Source: Bacteroidota bacterium
Lineage (GTDB): Bacteria; Bacteroidota; Ignavibacteria; Ignavibacteriales; Ignavibacteriaceae
Reading direction: 5' to 3'
DNA: 64,000 nt
Assembly (NCBI GenBank): GCA_021815365.1
Contig: JAKAGZ010000003.1
Span: 1 to 64,000 of the forward strand
The notes below the pieces were generated by a model that saw nothing but the letters and a program-made list of their open reading frames with translations, did not search any database and was not told the origin of the DNA. Within the stretch, counting starts at the first letter, position 1. Every line of letters starts with the position of its first letter. The position numbers and the translations under genes are program-made. This document shows, piece after piece, positions 1 through 8,559 of this stretch.

Positions 1-361
1 TTACTTTTTCTACAATGCGTGCGGCAAGCTCAGCAGCATTTGGTGTGAAATGAATATCTGCAATTAATGGAACTGTATATCCTCTCAGTCTCAATTCTCT
101 TTTAATATTTTCAAGGTTCTGTGCTTCTAGCTTGCTCGGTGCTGTAATTCTCACGTAGTCACATCCTGCTTCAACCATCCTTATAGTTTGTTCAACTGTT
201 GCCGTGGTGTCCATTGTATTAGTGGTGGTCATAGATTGGATCCTTATCGGGTAATCACCGCCGCATGGGATATCACCAACGTGCACAACTCTGGTTTTAT
301 ACCTTGAATACTCAGTTAAACTATTACAATATTTTTTAGCATTTCTTATGGTTTGATACAT
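1..361 (-). CDS. ispG: 4-hydroxy-3-methylbut-2-enyl diphosphate synthase, N-terminal part (IspG/GcpE)
   Basis: The first 120 codons of a minus-strand gene are visible; the rest lies beyond the left edge. The translation contains GGDYPIRIQSMTTTNTMDT, AGCDYVRITAPS and LIADIHFTPNAAELAARIVE, which are hallmarks of the IspG TIM-barrel N-terminus. IspG is the Fe-S enzyme that converts methylerythritol cyclodiphosphate to HMBPP in the non-mevalonate isoprenoid pathway. The start at 361 (ATG, MYQTIRNAKKYCNSLTEYSR) matches the N-terminus of the long IspG form known from Bacteroidota and Chlorobiota as I recall it. The C-terminal Fe-S domain cannot be seen. The gene is divergent from dnaG. The family is certain; whether it is the long form is inferred from the N-terminus only. 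Confidence 0.93.
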   Translation of the reverse strand, partial: MYQTIRNAKKYCNSLTEYSRYKTRVVHVGDIPCGGDYPIRIQSMTTTNTMDTTATVEQTIRMVEAGCDYVRITAPSKLEAQNLENIKRELRLRGYTVPLIADIHFTPNAAELAARIVEKV

Positions 362-548
362 TATCGGATCTTTAATAAAATTCAGAGTCTTATTTAGGCT
401 ATATTAGTAACAGGCTCTATAAATTTTTCATACTGAACGTTAAATATAATAAATTGTTCAATGCCTGTAAAAAATTTATAAGGTGAAAAAGCAGTCACCT
501 TCGATAAATTTATTTATCTTGATTTTTCCATTAAATTGCTTTCAGAAA

Positions 549-2420
549 ATGAGAATACCGGAATCTAAAATAGAAGAAATCAGGTCATCAGCCAGCATTG
601 TTGATATAATTTCCGAATTCGTTCAACTGAGAAAACGAGGAAAGAACTTTATTGGCTTATGCCCGTTCCATTCAGAAAAGACACCGTCTTTTACAGTAAG
701 CGAAGAGAAACAGATATTCAACTGTTTTGGATGTCATACCGGCGGAAATGTTTTTAAATTTTTAATGGAATATGAAAAGATATCTTTTATCGAAGCCGTT
801 CAGGAGCTTGCTGAAAAGCTTGGCATAACACTGCAGTACGATGAAGAAACCGGAACCGAAAAGCAAACAGAGCAGGAATTTCTTTATGAGATAAACACAA
901 CCGTTGGAAAATACTATTCAGATAACCTGCTGTACAGCGATAAAGGAGAAACAGCCAGAAAATATTTCGAGAAAAGAAAAATAAAAGTTCAAACGATGAG
1001 ATCATTCGGGCTGGGTTATGCTTTCCCCGGGAGAGATGATCTTGTTAATTTTCTTACAGAGAAAAAAATCGATATAACACGCGCACTTAAGCTGGGTCTG
1101 ATCAGCAGCTATGAGGATGGAAGACTCTATGATAAATTTTCAGACAGAATAATTTTTCCGATCTTTTCACCCAACGGAAGAGTGGTAGCTTTCGCAGGAA
1201 GAGTCCTAGAGGCTGAGCAGAAGGCTGCCAAGTATTTAAACTCACCCGAATCATCGATCTACATAAAAGGAAGAGTACTTTACGGCCTTTCTCATGCCAA
1301 AGATGAAATCAGGAAACAGAATAAAGCTATCATCGTTGAAGGATACATGGATCTTATTTCGCTGCACCAAAACGGAATTAAGAATGTTGTCGCTGTTTCA
1401 GGTACGGCTCTTACTGAAGAACAGGTTATTCTTCTTTCAAGATATACAAAAAATGTTGTCCTACTTTTTGATGCTGATGCTGCCGGGATAAAAGCTTCCA
1501 TGCGCAGTATCGAAATTCTTCTAAAAAAGGACATGGAAATAAAAATAGCCTCCGTTCCTGCAGGAGAAGACCCGGATTCCTTCATTAATAAATTCGGAAA
1601 AGAAAAATTTGAAGATACAATCCGGCGCGCACAGAATTTTCTTGAATACCAGTCTGCACAATATGAATCACAAGGGATGTTTGATGATCCCGCTAAAATG
1701 ACAGAAGCAATACGCGAACTCGTAAAGCCACTGGCATTGATTAATGATGAGCTTAAAAGAACATTACTATTAAAAAACATTTCGAAAAAGTTTAACCTGC
1801 GTGAGAGACTCCTTGAAGAAGAACTTACAAAGTCTCTGAAGGAACAAAACAGAAACAGCATCAGGGAATCAGAACGTAAAGCACAAGCTCAGAAGCTTAA
1901 AGAAAATATTAACGTTTTATCTGAAAACAAAACCTCCCTGATGAATGAAAGTAATATTATTAATGAAAGAGAGCTGATAGAGCTGCTTTACATCGGCGGT
2001 GCTGAGATAATAGATAATATTTTTAAAAACATAAGGATTGAAGATTTTGAAATTGAGATACATAGAAACCTGGCAATTATAGTTTTTGAAGCTTACAGCA
2101 GCGGGAAAGAATTATACGCCGGTTCACTGCTCGATAAAGTTAATAATGATAATGAACAAAATTATTTGATTGAAATAATTACAGACAAACATTCTATAAG
2201 CAGCAGATGGGAAGAGGTATCTGACTCTACTAAAGATAATAAGCTTTCCACAAAATATGTTACTGACGTAATACGGAAGAAAAGAATAGATATTTTAAAT
2301 AAAATGATTGACGAAAATTTCAAGAAATTAAAGTCAGTGCAGGATGAAACAGAAAAGCTTAAACTAATGAGAAACGAGATGGAATTAAAAAATGAAAGGA
2401 GTTCATTGCTCAGGGGTTAA
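549..2420 (+). CDS. dnaG: DNA primase DnaG
   Basis: DnaG synthesises RNA primers for chromosome replication. From the ATG at 549 the protein has 623 residues. A CHC2 zinc-binding domain comes first, with C38, H41, C59 and C62 in CPFH and NCFGC. It is followed by the catalytic core with the TOPRIM motifs EGYMD (about residue 262) and FDADAAG (about 307), and a helical C-terminal DnaB-interaction region rich in Lys and Glu. The frame stays open upstream to a GTG at 483, but those 22 codons are hydrophobic and do not resemble a primase N-terminus. MRIPESKIEEIR does, so 549 is preferred although no clear Shine-Dalgarno precedes it. A hairpin follows the stop. Confidence 0.96.
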   Translation: MRIPESKIEEIRSSASIVDIISEFVQLRKRGKNFIGLCPFHSEKTPSFTVSEEKQIFNCFGCHTGGNVFKFLMEYEKISFIEAVQELAEKLGITLQYDEETGTEKQTEQEFLYEINTTVGKYYSDNLLYSDKGETARKYFEKRKIKVQTMRSFGLGYAFPGRDDLVNFLTEKKIDITRALKLGLISSYEDGRLYDKFSDRIIFPIFSPNGRVVAFAGRVLEAEQKAAKYLNSPESSIYIKGRVLYGLSHAKDEIRKQNKAIIVEGYMDLISLHQNGIKNVVAVSGTALTEEQVILLSRYTKNVVLLFDADAAGIKASMRSIEILLKKDMEIKIASVPAGEDPDSFINKFGKEKFEDTIRRAQNFLEYQSAQYESQGMFDDPAKMTEAIRELVKPLALINDELKRTLLLKNISKKFNLRERLLEEELTKSLKEQNRNSIRESERKAQAQKLKENINVLSENKTSLMNESNIINERELIELLYIGGAEIIDNIFKNIRIEDFEIEIHRNLAIIVFEAYSSGKELYAGSLLDKVNNDNEQNYLIEIITDKHSISSRWEEVSDSTKDNKLSTKYVTDVIRKKRIDILNKMIDENFKKLKSVQDETEKLKLMRNEMELKNERSSLLRG

Positions 2421-2430
2421 AGATAAAATA

Positions 2431-2460
2431 AAAAGCCCGGCGAATTTACCGGGCATTTAA
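2431..2460. terminator. Hairpin terminator between convergent dnaG and the YrdC-like gene
   Basis: GCCCGG (2435-2440) pairs with CCGGGC (2449-2454) around an 8-nt loop. A-runs lie on the left and ATTTAA on the right. It sits just after the dnaG stop and just before the end of the convergent gene, so it could serve both strands. Confidence 0.7.
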
Positions 2461-2475
2461 AAGAATATTTACTGA

Positions 2476-3087
2476 TCAAACAAACAATGCAACGTCACCG
2501 GCTCCCTGACGAATTATTTCCGGCTCATCATCGCTTAAATCAATAACACTCGAAGGATCGCCGATAATATTACCACAAGCCAGCATCAGGTCAACCTGGT
2601 TGCTAAAAATATTTTTTATCTCAAAAGTATCATACAGCAAATTTCCTCTTCTGCTTGTAGCGCTTGTACTGACAAGAGGATTACCTAATTCCTCAACTAA
2701 TTTTAATGCTATCTGATTATTCGGCATTCTGATACCAACAGTTTTCCTTTTACTCCATAATTCTTTCGGAACAAGCCGGGTGGTAGGTAAAATAAATGTA
2801 TAAGGACCTGGCAGTAAATGCCTCATCCGTCTGTAAGCATAATCAGATATTTTTGCATACTTTGAAATTTCCTTAAATCCGGAACATACAAAGCTGAACA
2901 ACTTATCATCAGAATCATTCTTAATTGAAAAAAGTCTGCCAAGAGCTTTCTTATTATAAATATCACAGCCAATTCCATAGACAGTATCGGTTGGATAAAT
3001 AATCACACCCCCATTTTTCAACACATTAACAGCCTTGCTGATATATCTCATTTGCGGGTCTTCGGGATGAACTTCATAGTATTCCAT
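2476..3087 (-). CDS. YrdC/Sua5/YciO-family protein (threonylcarbamoyl-AMP synthase-like)
   Basis: A 203-residue single-domain YrdC-fold protein. Visible motifs are IIYPTDTVYGIGCD near residue 30, SKRKTVGIRMPNNQ, and NPLVSTSATSRRGN. These form the ATP, bicarbonate and threonine pocket in TsaC/Sua5, which makes threonylcarbamoyl-AMP for the t6A37 modification of tRNA. The protein lacks the Sua5 C-terminal domain. Its overall wording (for example LPGPYTFILPTT) is closer to the YciO branch, whose physiological role is less certain. Function is therefore given as a family assignment only. It stands alone, convergent with dnaG. Confidence 0.85.
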   Translation of the reverse strand: MEYYEVHPEDPQMRYISKAVNVLKNGGVIIYPTDTVYGIGCDIYNKKALGRLFSIKNDSDDKLFSFVCSGFKEISKYAKISDYAYRRMRHLLPGPYTFILPTTRLVPKELWSKRKTVGIRMPNNQIALKLVEELGNPLVSTSATSRRGNLLYDTFEIKNIFSNQVDLMLACGNIIGDPSSVIDLSDDEPEIIRQGAGDVALFV

Positions 3088-3345
3088 ACAAGCTCCTATT
3101 TATGATAGTGTGTGAAAGGTTAAATTTAGAATTTTTCCCCGGGCTATAAAGATTAAAAATTTGTTAATGACAAGATAAAAATCGGCTGATTATTGTCAAT
3201 TCAAAATTGAATTACCATTCAGGAGAGCTTAAAAAAGAAATCATAACCAGTTTTTCTGATTTAATTAATTTTATATTTTCAGCTAAATTTTAGTATATTT
3301 CACCTTCAAATTTTAAAACATAGCGAAAGTTTTAAGGAGATTTTA

Positions 3346-3585
3346 ATGTCCAGAAGATGTCAAATAACAGGCATTGGTCCGGTTGCAGGAAACAGCGTAT
3401 CTCACGCACACAACAGAAGCAAAAGAAGATTTTTACCTAACTTACAGAAAAAAAGGGTCTGGGTACAGGAACTGAATAGATTTGTAACTCTGAAGCTTTC
3501 AGCAAAAGCGATCAAAAGTATTGCAAAAAACGGAACTGCTGATGTTGCAAAACTCATCAGGGATAAAAAAATAAAAGTTCATTAA
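3346..3585 (+). CDS. rpmB: 50S ribosomal protein L28
   Basis: A 79-residue basic protein beginning [16 protein letters not shown], the canonical L28 N-terminus, followed by [18 protein letters not shown] and [11 protein letters not shown]. It is a structural protein of the large ribosomal subunit. The ATG is preceded by AAGGAG at 3334-3339 with 6 nt spacing, one of the clearer Shine-Dalgarno sequences in the window. The gene is monocistronic here and is followed by a long perfect inverted repeat. Length is normal for the family. Confidence 0.97.
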   Translation: MSRRCQITGIGPVAGNSVSHAHNRSKRRFLPNLQKKRVWVQELNRFVTLKLSAKAIKSIAKNGTADVAKLIRDKKIKVH

Positions 3586-3589
3586 AAGA

Positions 3590-3638
3590 CCTCAGGGGTT
3601 TTTTGTGCAGCCGCCGCTTCGTGGGAGAACCCCTGAGG
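3590..3638 (+). terminator. Perfect 11-bp inverted repeat after rpmB
   Basis: CCTCAGGGGTT (3590-3600) pairs perfectly with AACCCCTGAGG (3628-3638). The 27-nt loop starts with TTTT and is GC-rich. It lies 5 nt after the rpmB stop and probably acts as a terminator or 3'-end hairpin. There is no T-run after the right arm, so intrinsic termination is not certain. Confidence 0.55.
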
Positions 3639-3659
3639 ACTTACCTCCTAACTTCAATT

Positions 3660-4214
3660 TCAAAAATAATATTCACCCTGCACATTAAATGAAAAATACT
3701 TGGCAAAAGTATTAGCAAAAGAAAAAGCAAACTCTATTCCCCCGCCTAATCTCCAGCCGGTGTTTAAATTATCTCTGAGATCAAACCCTGCCAGTAATGA
3801 AGTAACCGCACCGAAGTTCCATTCATTCACATCACTGAAGGTACGGTCGTTCAGCGCGATAAACCCGATGCCTTCTTCTGCAAAATATTTTTCGGAAATA
3901 TTCTGCGAAGCAATTCCTTTGAGCGAAAAGCCCTTAAGGAAAGGATAATATTTATTTGTTGTGCCGGGCAGAAGCCTGTTAAAATCCTGTGCATAAAAAA
4001 AACTGAACCTTGGTATAATGTTATCGCTGAGCGGAGTTTTGAACTCAAAAAATACTGATGAAGTGAAAGCGCTCTGGTTCGGTGTGTTGCCGCTGATCAC
4101 GCCTCCGCCTATGTAGCCTCCTGCACCAAATTTAGCCTGTGCAAATGTATTTGAAAAAAATAAAAATATTATGACCAAAAAATTTATTTTTACGTAAGCA
4201 GCATTTTTCTTCAT
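3660..4214 (-). CDS. Secreted outer-membrane beta-barrel-like protein, unknown function
   Basis: 184 residues. A typical signal peptide (MKKNAAYVKINFLVIIFLFFSNTFAQA) has a hydrophobic core of about 14 residues and a likely cleavage after AQA. The mature part is built from alternating polar/aromatic stretches with many Gly, Phe and Tyr, and ends in SFNVQGEYYF. A C-terminal aromatic beta-strand is the recognition signal for the BAM complex. An eight-stranded outer-membrane barrel is the natural reading. No specific family motif is seen. It is convergent with rpmB. Confidence 0.7.
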   Translation of the reverse strand: MKKNAAYVKINFLVIIFLFFSNTFAQAKFGAGGYIGGGVISGNTPNQSAFTSSVFFEFKTPLSDNIIPRFSFFYAQDFNRLLPGTTNKYYPFLKGFSLKGIASQNISEKYFAEEGIGFIALNDRTFSDVNEWNFGAVTSLLAGFDLRDNLNTGWRLGGGIEFAFSFANTFAKYFSFNVQGEYYF

Positions 4215-4727
4215 ATTTCAATTCTGGTTATTGTACCGTTTAGTTGTTTCAATCAGTCCTCTCAAAAATAAGTTTAAAAGTAAGATTAAATTTGATAAAT
4301 AAATGTTTGGTACAGATCCTAAAATGAATCCAAAACAATCCTTATGCTTAAAATTCAATAAAGCGATGTCCATCCCTCAAAGCGGGAGTAGCTTATCTGT
4401 TATGAAATAATGTAATAAAGTTTTTGTTTCGGAAGTTTTTCTCTGTTACTAAGGTTGACAGACCTAATAAGGTTTTCTTTTACTCTTTCATTATTTTGGA
4501 TTACTTTAGAAATAAAAAATCCCTTTTGATACCTTATTATTTGTCCTGAACCTTAGTAGCACAAGTCTACCCTCAAATTAATTAACCTTATGACCTTATC
4601 CAATATAGAAACTTAACCACTTGCCTTATCCCTCAGGAAGAATATTTTGGACAGATGTTGTTTCAATAAATATTTGTAAATTATTTATCAAAATAAATTT
4701 ACTGCATCAAAAAATAAAGGTGGAAAA
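4215..4727. other. Non-coding stretch, no gene recognised
   Basis: 513 bases between two divergent genes without a convincing ORF in either strand. The one piece of structure seen is a 10-bp inverted repeat, TACTAAGGTT (4447-4456) and AACCTTAGTA (4549-4558), spanning about 110 bp. It could be a small repeat element. Promoters for both flanking genes should lie here, but I cannot place them confidently. Confidence 0.5.
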
Positions 4728-5084
4728 ATGCAAAAGGTGCTTTATCAGTACAAAGCTGTTGTAACTTCTGTTTACGACGGAGATACCTGCACTGTTGATA
4801 TTGATCTTGGGCTTCACACATGGGTGCGCGGAGAGAAAATCCGGCTGATGCGAATCAACGCACCTGAACTCAAAGGAAAAGAAAGGAAAAAAGGTTTGCT
4901 GTCTAAAAACTTTTTGAAAGACCTGATCGGGGGAAAAGAAATTATCATCGCCACCTTTAAAGATAAAAAGGAAAAGTACGGAAGGTACCTTGGTGAAATC
5001 TGGCTGAACAAGGACGGCAAAGATTATATAAATGTCAACGACCTCCTTGTGGAAAAAGGCTTTGCCGTTTATAAAGAATACTGA
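4728..5084 (+). CDS. Thermonuclease-like (SNase-fold) protein
   Basis: 118 residues covering one staphylococcal-nuclease domain. The family motifs are VYDGDTCTV (residues 15-23), IRLMRINAPELKG (38-50) and KYGRYLGEIW (83-92). By alignment with micrococcal nuclease, D19 matches D21, R39 matches R35, E47 matches E43 and R86 matches R87. The Ca-binding D40 is replaced by N44. SNase-fold enzymes hydrolyse DNA and RNA to nucleotides. There is no signal peptide, which is unusual for a thermonuclease homologue and suggests a cytoplasmic role or a modified activity. It is flanked by short gaps and gldC on the same strand. Confidence 0.82.
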   Translation: MQKVLYQYKAVVTSVYDGDTCTVDIDLGLHTWVRGEKIRLMRINAPELKGKERKKGLLSKNFLKDLIGGKEIIIATFKDKKEKYGRYLGEIWLNKDGKDYINVNDLLVEKGFAVYKEY

Positions 5085-5243
5085 CTTTTTATGTTACTTG
5101 GTATGACTTCGTGTTCGTTTTTTTCCATAAAGTAACTCAAAGGGGGCATAAAGTTCCTCAAAGAATGTTACAATTGCCGAACGGATTTTTCTGCAAATAA
5201 TATTTATTTTTGTTTACAACATTTAACAAAAGAGACTCCTCCT

Positions 5244-5594
5244 ATGCCTAAAACTTCAAAAATAAATTTTACTGTTGAGCTTGATGAAAAGAAAATGCCT
5301 CAAAAGATAGAGTGGGAGGCGACCGATGCAAATTTCGACGGCAAAAAAGAATGTAAGGCTATGATGCTTTCAATATGGGATAAAGAAGAAAACCTTACCC
5401 TTGCCATAGACCTGTGGACAAAAGAAATGCTCATCAGCGATATGAATATTTTCTTTCTCCAGATATTCAGGAAAATGTCTGAAACATACCTGCGCTCAAC
5501 TTCCAATAATGATATTTCAAAAATGATCCGTGAGTTCAGCGATCGGTTCGCCGAAAAGATCGAGGAGAGCGGGAAAAATGCCGGTCATTCGTAA
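5244..5594 (+). CDS. gldC: GldC-like gliding motility-associated protein
   Basis: 116 residues, soluble, no signal peptide. The pattern INFTVELDEKKMPQKIEWEA followed by AKAMMLSIWDKEENLTLAIDLWTKEM closely matches the GldC family described in Flavobacterium. In the known family GldC accompanies the lipoprotein GldB and supports, but is not essential for, gliding. No gldB or other gliding gene is next to it here, so a wider housekeeping role is possible. The C-terminal end (SGKNAGHS) runs into an AT-rich repeat. RBS-like GAGACTCCTCC precedes the ATG. The family call is confident; the function in this organism is unknown. Confidence 0.85.
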   Translation: MPKTSKINFTVELDEKKMPQKIEWEATDANFDGKKECKAMMLSIWDKEENLTLAIDLWTKEMLISDMNIFFLQIFRKMSETYLRSTSNNDISKMIREFSDRFAEKIEESGKNAGHS

Positions 5595-5666
5595 TTTGTA
5601 ATTAGTTATCAAATCACAAACAACAAATTACCAATGACTAATTACCAATTACTAATGACCAATGTC
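5588..5666. repeat. AT-rich imperfect tandem repeat
   Basis: Variants of ATTACCAATTACTAATG recur three to four times immediately after (and slightly overlapping) the gldC stop. There is no coding potential. It fills the gap before cydA. Confidence 0.5.
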
Positions 5667-5748
5667 CGCCGGATTTTCCTTCGATAAAATTTTCATTAAG
5701 TTAGCATAAGCAATTTTTATTTTATTGCTTTCGATAAGGTGATCTACA

Positions 5749-7125
5749 ATGACTACAGAATTTCTCGCCAGGCTGCAATTCGCATTCACGGTTGGCTTCC
5801 ATTACATTTATCCTCCGCTCAGCATCGGTCTTGGAGTGATACTGGTTTTAATGGAAGGAATGTATCTGAAGACGAAGGATCCTCTTTACGAACAAATGAC
5901 AAAATTCTGGGTGAAGGTTTTCGCTCTTACTTTTGCAATGGGTGTCGCAACCGGAATCGTAATGGAATTTGAATTCGGTACGAACTGGGCAACTTATTCA
6001 AGATTTGTCGGCGATGTTTTCGGAAGCGCACTTGCTGCGGAAGGAATTTTTGCTTTTTTTCTTGAATCAGGTTTTTTAGCTGTGCTTGTTTTCGGTTGGG
6101 ATAAAGTCAGACCGAAAACACATTTCCTTTCAACTATTATGGTTTCTCTCGGTTCGATGTTAAGCGCAGTGTGGATAGTGGTTGCAAATTCGTGGCAGCA
6201 GACTCCGGCAGGATTCCATATTGTTGGCAAAGGGCTGAATGCCCGCGCAGAAATAACAGATTTCTGGGCGATGGTTTTCAATCCATCAAGCGTTGAAAGA
6301 TTATCACACGTACTTTCAGGCGCATGGCTTGCAGGTTCTTTTTTAGTTATCAGTGTAAGTGCATTTTACATTTTAAAAAACAAGCACATCGAATTTGCAA
6401 AAGCATCTCTAAAGATCGCACTCGTGCTGGCTTTGTTCGCTTCACTGTTCCAGCTTTATACCGGTCATGCAAGCGCAGTTGGAGTAAGTAAAAATCAGCC
6501 TGCAAAGCTTGCGGCAATGGAAGCGCATTTTGATTCATCTTCTTCTGCGCCGCTTTATCTTTTCGGGTGGGTAAATTCAAAACAGCAGGAAGTTAAATTT
6601 GGTATTGCTGTCCCCGGAATGCTGAGCTATCTTGTTTCCGGAGATTTCAATCACAAAATAAAAGGACTCAATTCGTTCAAGCCCGAAGACCGCCCGCCGA
6701 TCAATATTGTTTTCCAGGCATATCATTTAATGGTTGCAATAGGTTTTGGCTTAATTGCATTGAGTATTCTCGGAGTATTTCTCTGGTGGAGAGGATCTTT
6801 ATTTAATCATAAATGGTTGCTGTGGATATTTGTTTTTTCAGTACTCGGTCCGCAGATAGCAAACCAGGTCGGATGGATAACTGCTGAAGTGGGCAGGCAG
6901 CCGTGGATAGTGTATGGTTTATTAAGAACTTCAGAAGCTCTGTCGAAAGCAGTGGAAGCAAACCAAATAGTTTTTTCACTGATATTATTTACGATTATTT
7001 ATATTCTTCTTTTTGTTCTCTTCATCTATCTGCTCGATCAGAAAATTAAACACGGACCTGAAGAACCGGATACGATCGAATCGGAATATGAACATCAGAA
7101 ACAGCTTTTTCAATCAGGAAGTTGA
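5749..7125 (+). CDS. cydA: Cytochrome bd quinol oxidase subunit I
   Basis: 458 residues, about nine membrane helices. CydA carries the haems of the bd-type terminal oxidase, which reduces oxygen to water with quinol as donor at the inner membrane. H18 in TVGFHYIYPPL corresponds to the haem ligand H19 of E. coli, and H187 in SHVLSGAWLAG to H186. The Met of YHLMVAIGFG corresponds to the third haem ligand. KNQPAKLAAMEAHF is the quinol-binding Q-loop, and GWITAEVGRQPW is the conserved signature. The total length points to the short-Q-loop class. The gene is transcribed with cydB 21 bp downstream. No cydDC or cydX is seen nearby. Confidence 0.95.
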   Translation: MTTEFLARLQFAFTVGFHYIYPPLSIGLGVILVLMEGMYLKTKDPLYEQMTKFWVKVFALTFAMGVATGIVMEFEFGTNWATYSRFVGDVFGSALAAEGIFAFFLESGFLAVLVFGWDKVRPKTHFLSTIMVSLGSMLSAVWIVVANSWQQTPAGFHIVGKGLNARAEITDFWAMVFNPSSVERLSHVLSGAWLAGSFLVISVSAFYILKNKHIEFAKASLKIALVLALFASLFQLYTGHASAVGVSKNQPAKLAAMEAHFDSSSSAPLYLFGWVNSKQQEVKFGIAVPGMLSYLVSGDFNHKIKGLNSFKPEDRPPINIVFQAYHLMVAIGFGLIALSILGVFLWWRGSLFNHKWLLWIFVFSVLGPQIANQVGWITAEVGRQPWIVYGLLRTSEALSKAVEANQIVFSLILFTIIYILLFVLFIYLLDQKIKHGPEEPDTIESEYEHQKQLFQSGS

Positions 7126-7146
7126 GAAGTTTACCGGAGTTAAAAA

Positions 7147-8175
7147 ATGAACATTGAAATTGATTTAAATATTGTTTGGTTTGTTTTGATAGGGGTGCTG
7201 CTCACAGGATATGCAATTCTCGATGGATTCGATCTCGGAGTAGGAGCGCTTCACCTGCTCGTAAAAAAAGATGAAGAGAGAAGATTATTGATTAACGCAA
7301 TAGGTCCGGTCTGGGATGGAAATGAAGTCTGGCTTGTGACTGGCGGAGGAGCTTTGTTTGCGGCATTCCCGGAAGTTTATGCTACAGTCTTTTCAGGATT
7401 TTACACTGCGTTTATGCTTTTACTTTTTGTGCTGATCTTCAGAGCAGTTGCAATTGAATTCCGAAGCAAGCAGGAAATGAAATGGTGGAGACAGATGTGG
7501 GACGCGGCGTTCAGCATCTCAAGCGTGCTGATCGCCTTTCTGATGGGGGTAGCTCTGGGAAATATTGTAAAAGGTATTCCGCTTGATGCTAACAAAGAAT
7601 TTACCGGTACCTTTTTAGGAATGATCACGCCGTACACTGTGCTTGTCGGAGTTACAACTGTTGCATTATTTATGATGCACGGCGCAATTTACGGAGTGAT
7701 GAAAACCGAAGGAGAGCTGCATAACAAAATGAGAGGCTGGGTAAACAACACGATAATATTTTTCGTTATCTGTTATGTTACTACTACGATGGCAACGCTG
7801 GTTTACTACCCGCATATGACAGAACATTTCAAAGAATATCCTTATCTCTTCATAGTAGCAATATTAAATATGCTTGCAGTTGCAAACATACCGAGAGAAA
7901 TTTTACACGGGAATGACTTTAAAGCATTCTTATCTTCGAGCGCTTCCATTGCAGCTTTGATGGCGCTTTTCGCGATCGGACTTTTCCCGAACATCGTAAT
8001 CTCGAATCCGGACCCTCAGAACAGTCTGACTATTTACAACGCAGCATCCTCACAGAAAACCCTGAACATAATGCTGATAATCGCTCTGATAGGAATTCCC
8101 TTTGTGCTTGCTTACACTATCAGCATTTACTGGATCTTCAGAGGCAAGGTAAAGCTGACGAAGATGAGCTACTGA
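7147..8175 (+). CDS. cydB: Cytochrome bd quinol oxidase subunit II
   Basis: 342 residues, about eight to nine membrane helices. Family signatures are GYAILDGFDLGVGALH near the N-terminus and GPVWDGNEVWLVTGGGALFAAFP after helix 1. CydB pairs with CydA to form the bd oxidase core. The ATG follows cydA by 21 bp with a weak GGAG-containing leader, so the two genes form an operon. In an anaerobe or facultative anaerobe, bd oxidase typically gives high-affinity oxygen respiration or oxygen scavenging. That role is inferred from the family. Confidence 0.95.
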   Translation: MNIEIDLNIVWFVLIGVLLTGYAILDGFDLGVGALHLLVKKDEERRLLINAIGPVWDGNEVWLVTGGGALFAAFPEVYATVFSGFYTAFMLLLFVLIFRAVAIEFRSKQEMKWWRQMWDAAFSISSVLIAFLMGVALGNIVKGIPLDANKEFTGTFLGMITPYTVLVGVTTVALFMMHGAIYGVMKTEGELHNKMRGWVNNTIIFFVICYVTTTMATLVYYPHMTEHFKEYPYLFIVAILNMLAVANIPREILHGNDFKAFLSSSASIAALMALFAIGLFPNIVISNPDPQNSLTIYNAASSQKTLNIMLIIALIGIPFVLAYTISIYWIFRGKVKLTKMSY

Positions 8176-8259
8176 GGGGGAGAATAAAGTTTAAGAGTAA
8201 AGTTTAAGAGGGGGGAATGTAAGCTTTTTTACGCCTTGTTTACAGCAAGCCGGGTTTTC

Positions 8260-8287
8260 TATTTGTAAGTTATACTTTACAAATAGT
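8260..8287. repeat. Short inverted repeat CTATTTGTAA/TTACAAATAG
   Basis: A 10-bp inverted repeat just downstream of cydB. The same word CTATTTG recurs as the flanking duplication of the element that follows. Confidence 0.5.
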
Positions 8288-8298
8288 ATTACTATTTG

Positions 8299-8483
8299 AG
8301 ACCTCTGAAAAATTAAAAATAGCACGCGGATGACACAGATTTAACGGATTAACACAGATCTGATCCGCGAAAATCAGCCAAATCCGTGCCTGCACGCCGT
8401 AGTGACGTTCCGGCACGCAGGCGTGTCATCTGTGTGCTATTAAAAATACTGTGGTTCTGTATAATGCTATTTTTCAGAGGTCT
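8299..8483. mobile_element. MITE-like element with 15-bp terminal inverted repeats and 7-bp target duplication
   Basis: The ends are AGACCTCTGAAAAAT (8299-8313) and its exact complement ATTTTTCAGAGGTCT (8469-8483). They are flanked by direct repeats CTATTTG at 8292-8298 and 8484-8490, the footprint of a transposition event. The 185-bp interior has no ORF. It has a second, imperfect subterminal inverted repeat (AATAGCACGCGGATGACAC against the complement of GTGTCATCTGTGTGCTATT) and further hairpins around TGATCCGCG. It looks like a non-autonomous derivative mobilised by a transposase encoded elsewhere. I cannot name the parental IS family. Confidence 0.8.
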
Positions 8484-8559
8484 CTATTTGTAAAACGGTG
8501 TTGATAATTTGTAACAATTAACTCCTTCCAACAGAACAGTAAACCAGGGCTAATCACTA

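Noticed and set aside
483-548. Upstream GTG start for dnaG
   Set aside because: The extra 22 residues are hydrophobic and not found at primase N-termini.
1292-1861. 189-codon minus-strand ORF inside dnaG
   Set aside because: Shadow frame of a certain gene, rich in Ser, Arg and Cys runs, with no family resemblance.
4447-4558. Second MITE (TACTAAGGTT ends)
   Set aside because: Only 10-bp ends and no target duplication, so not distinguishable from chance in AT-rich DNA.
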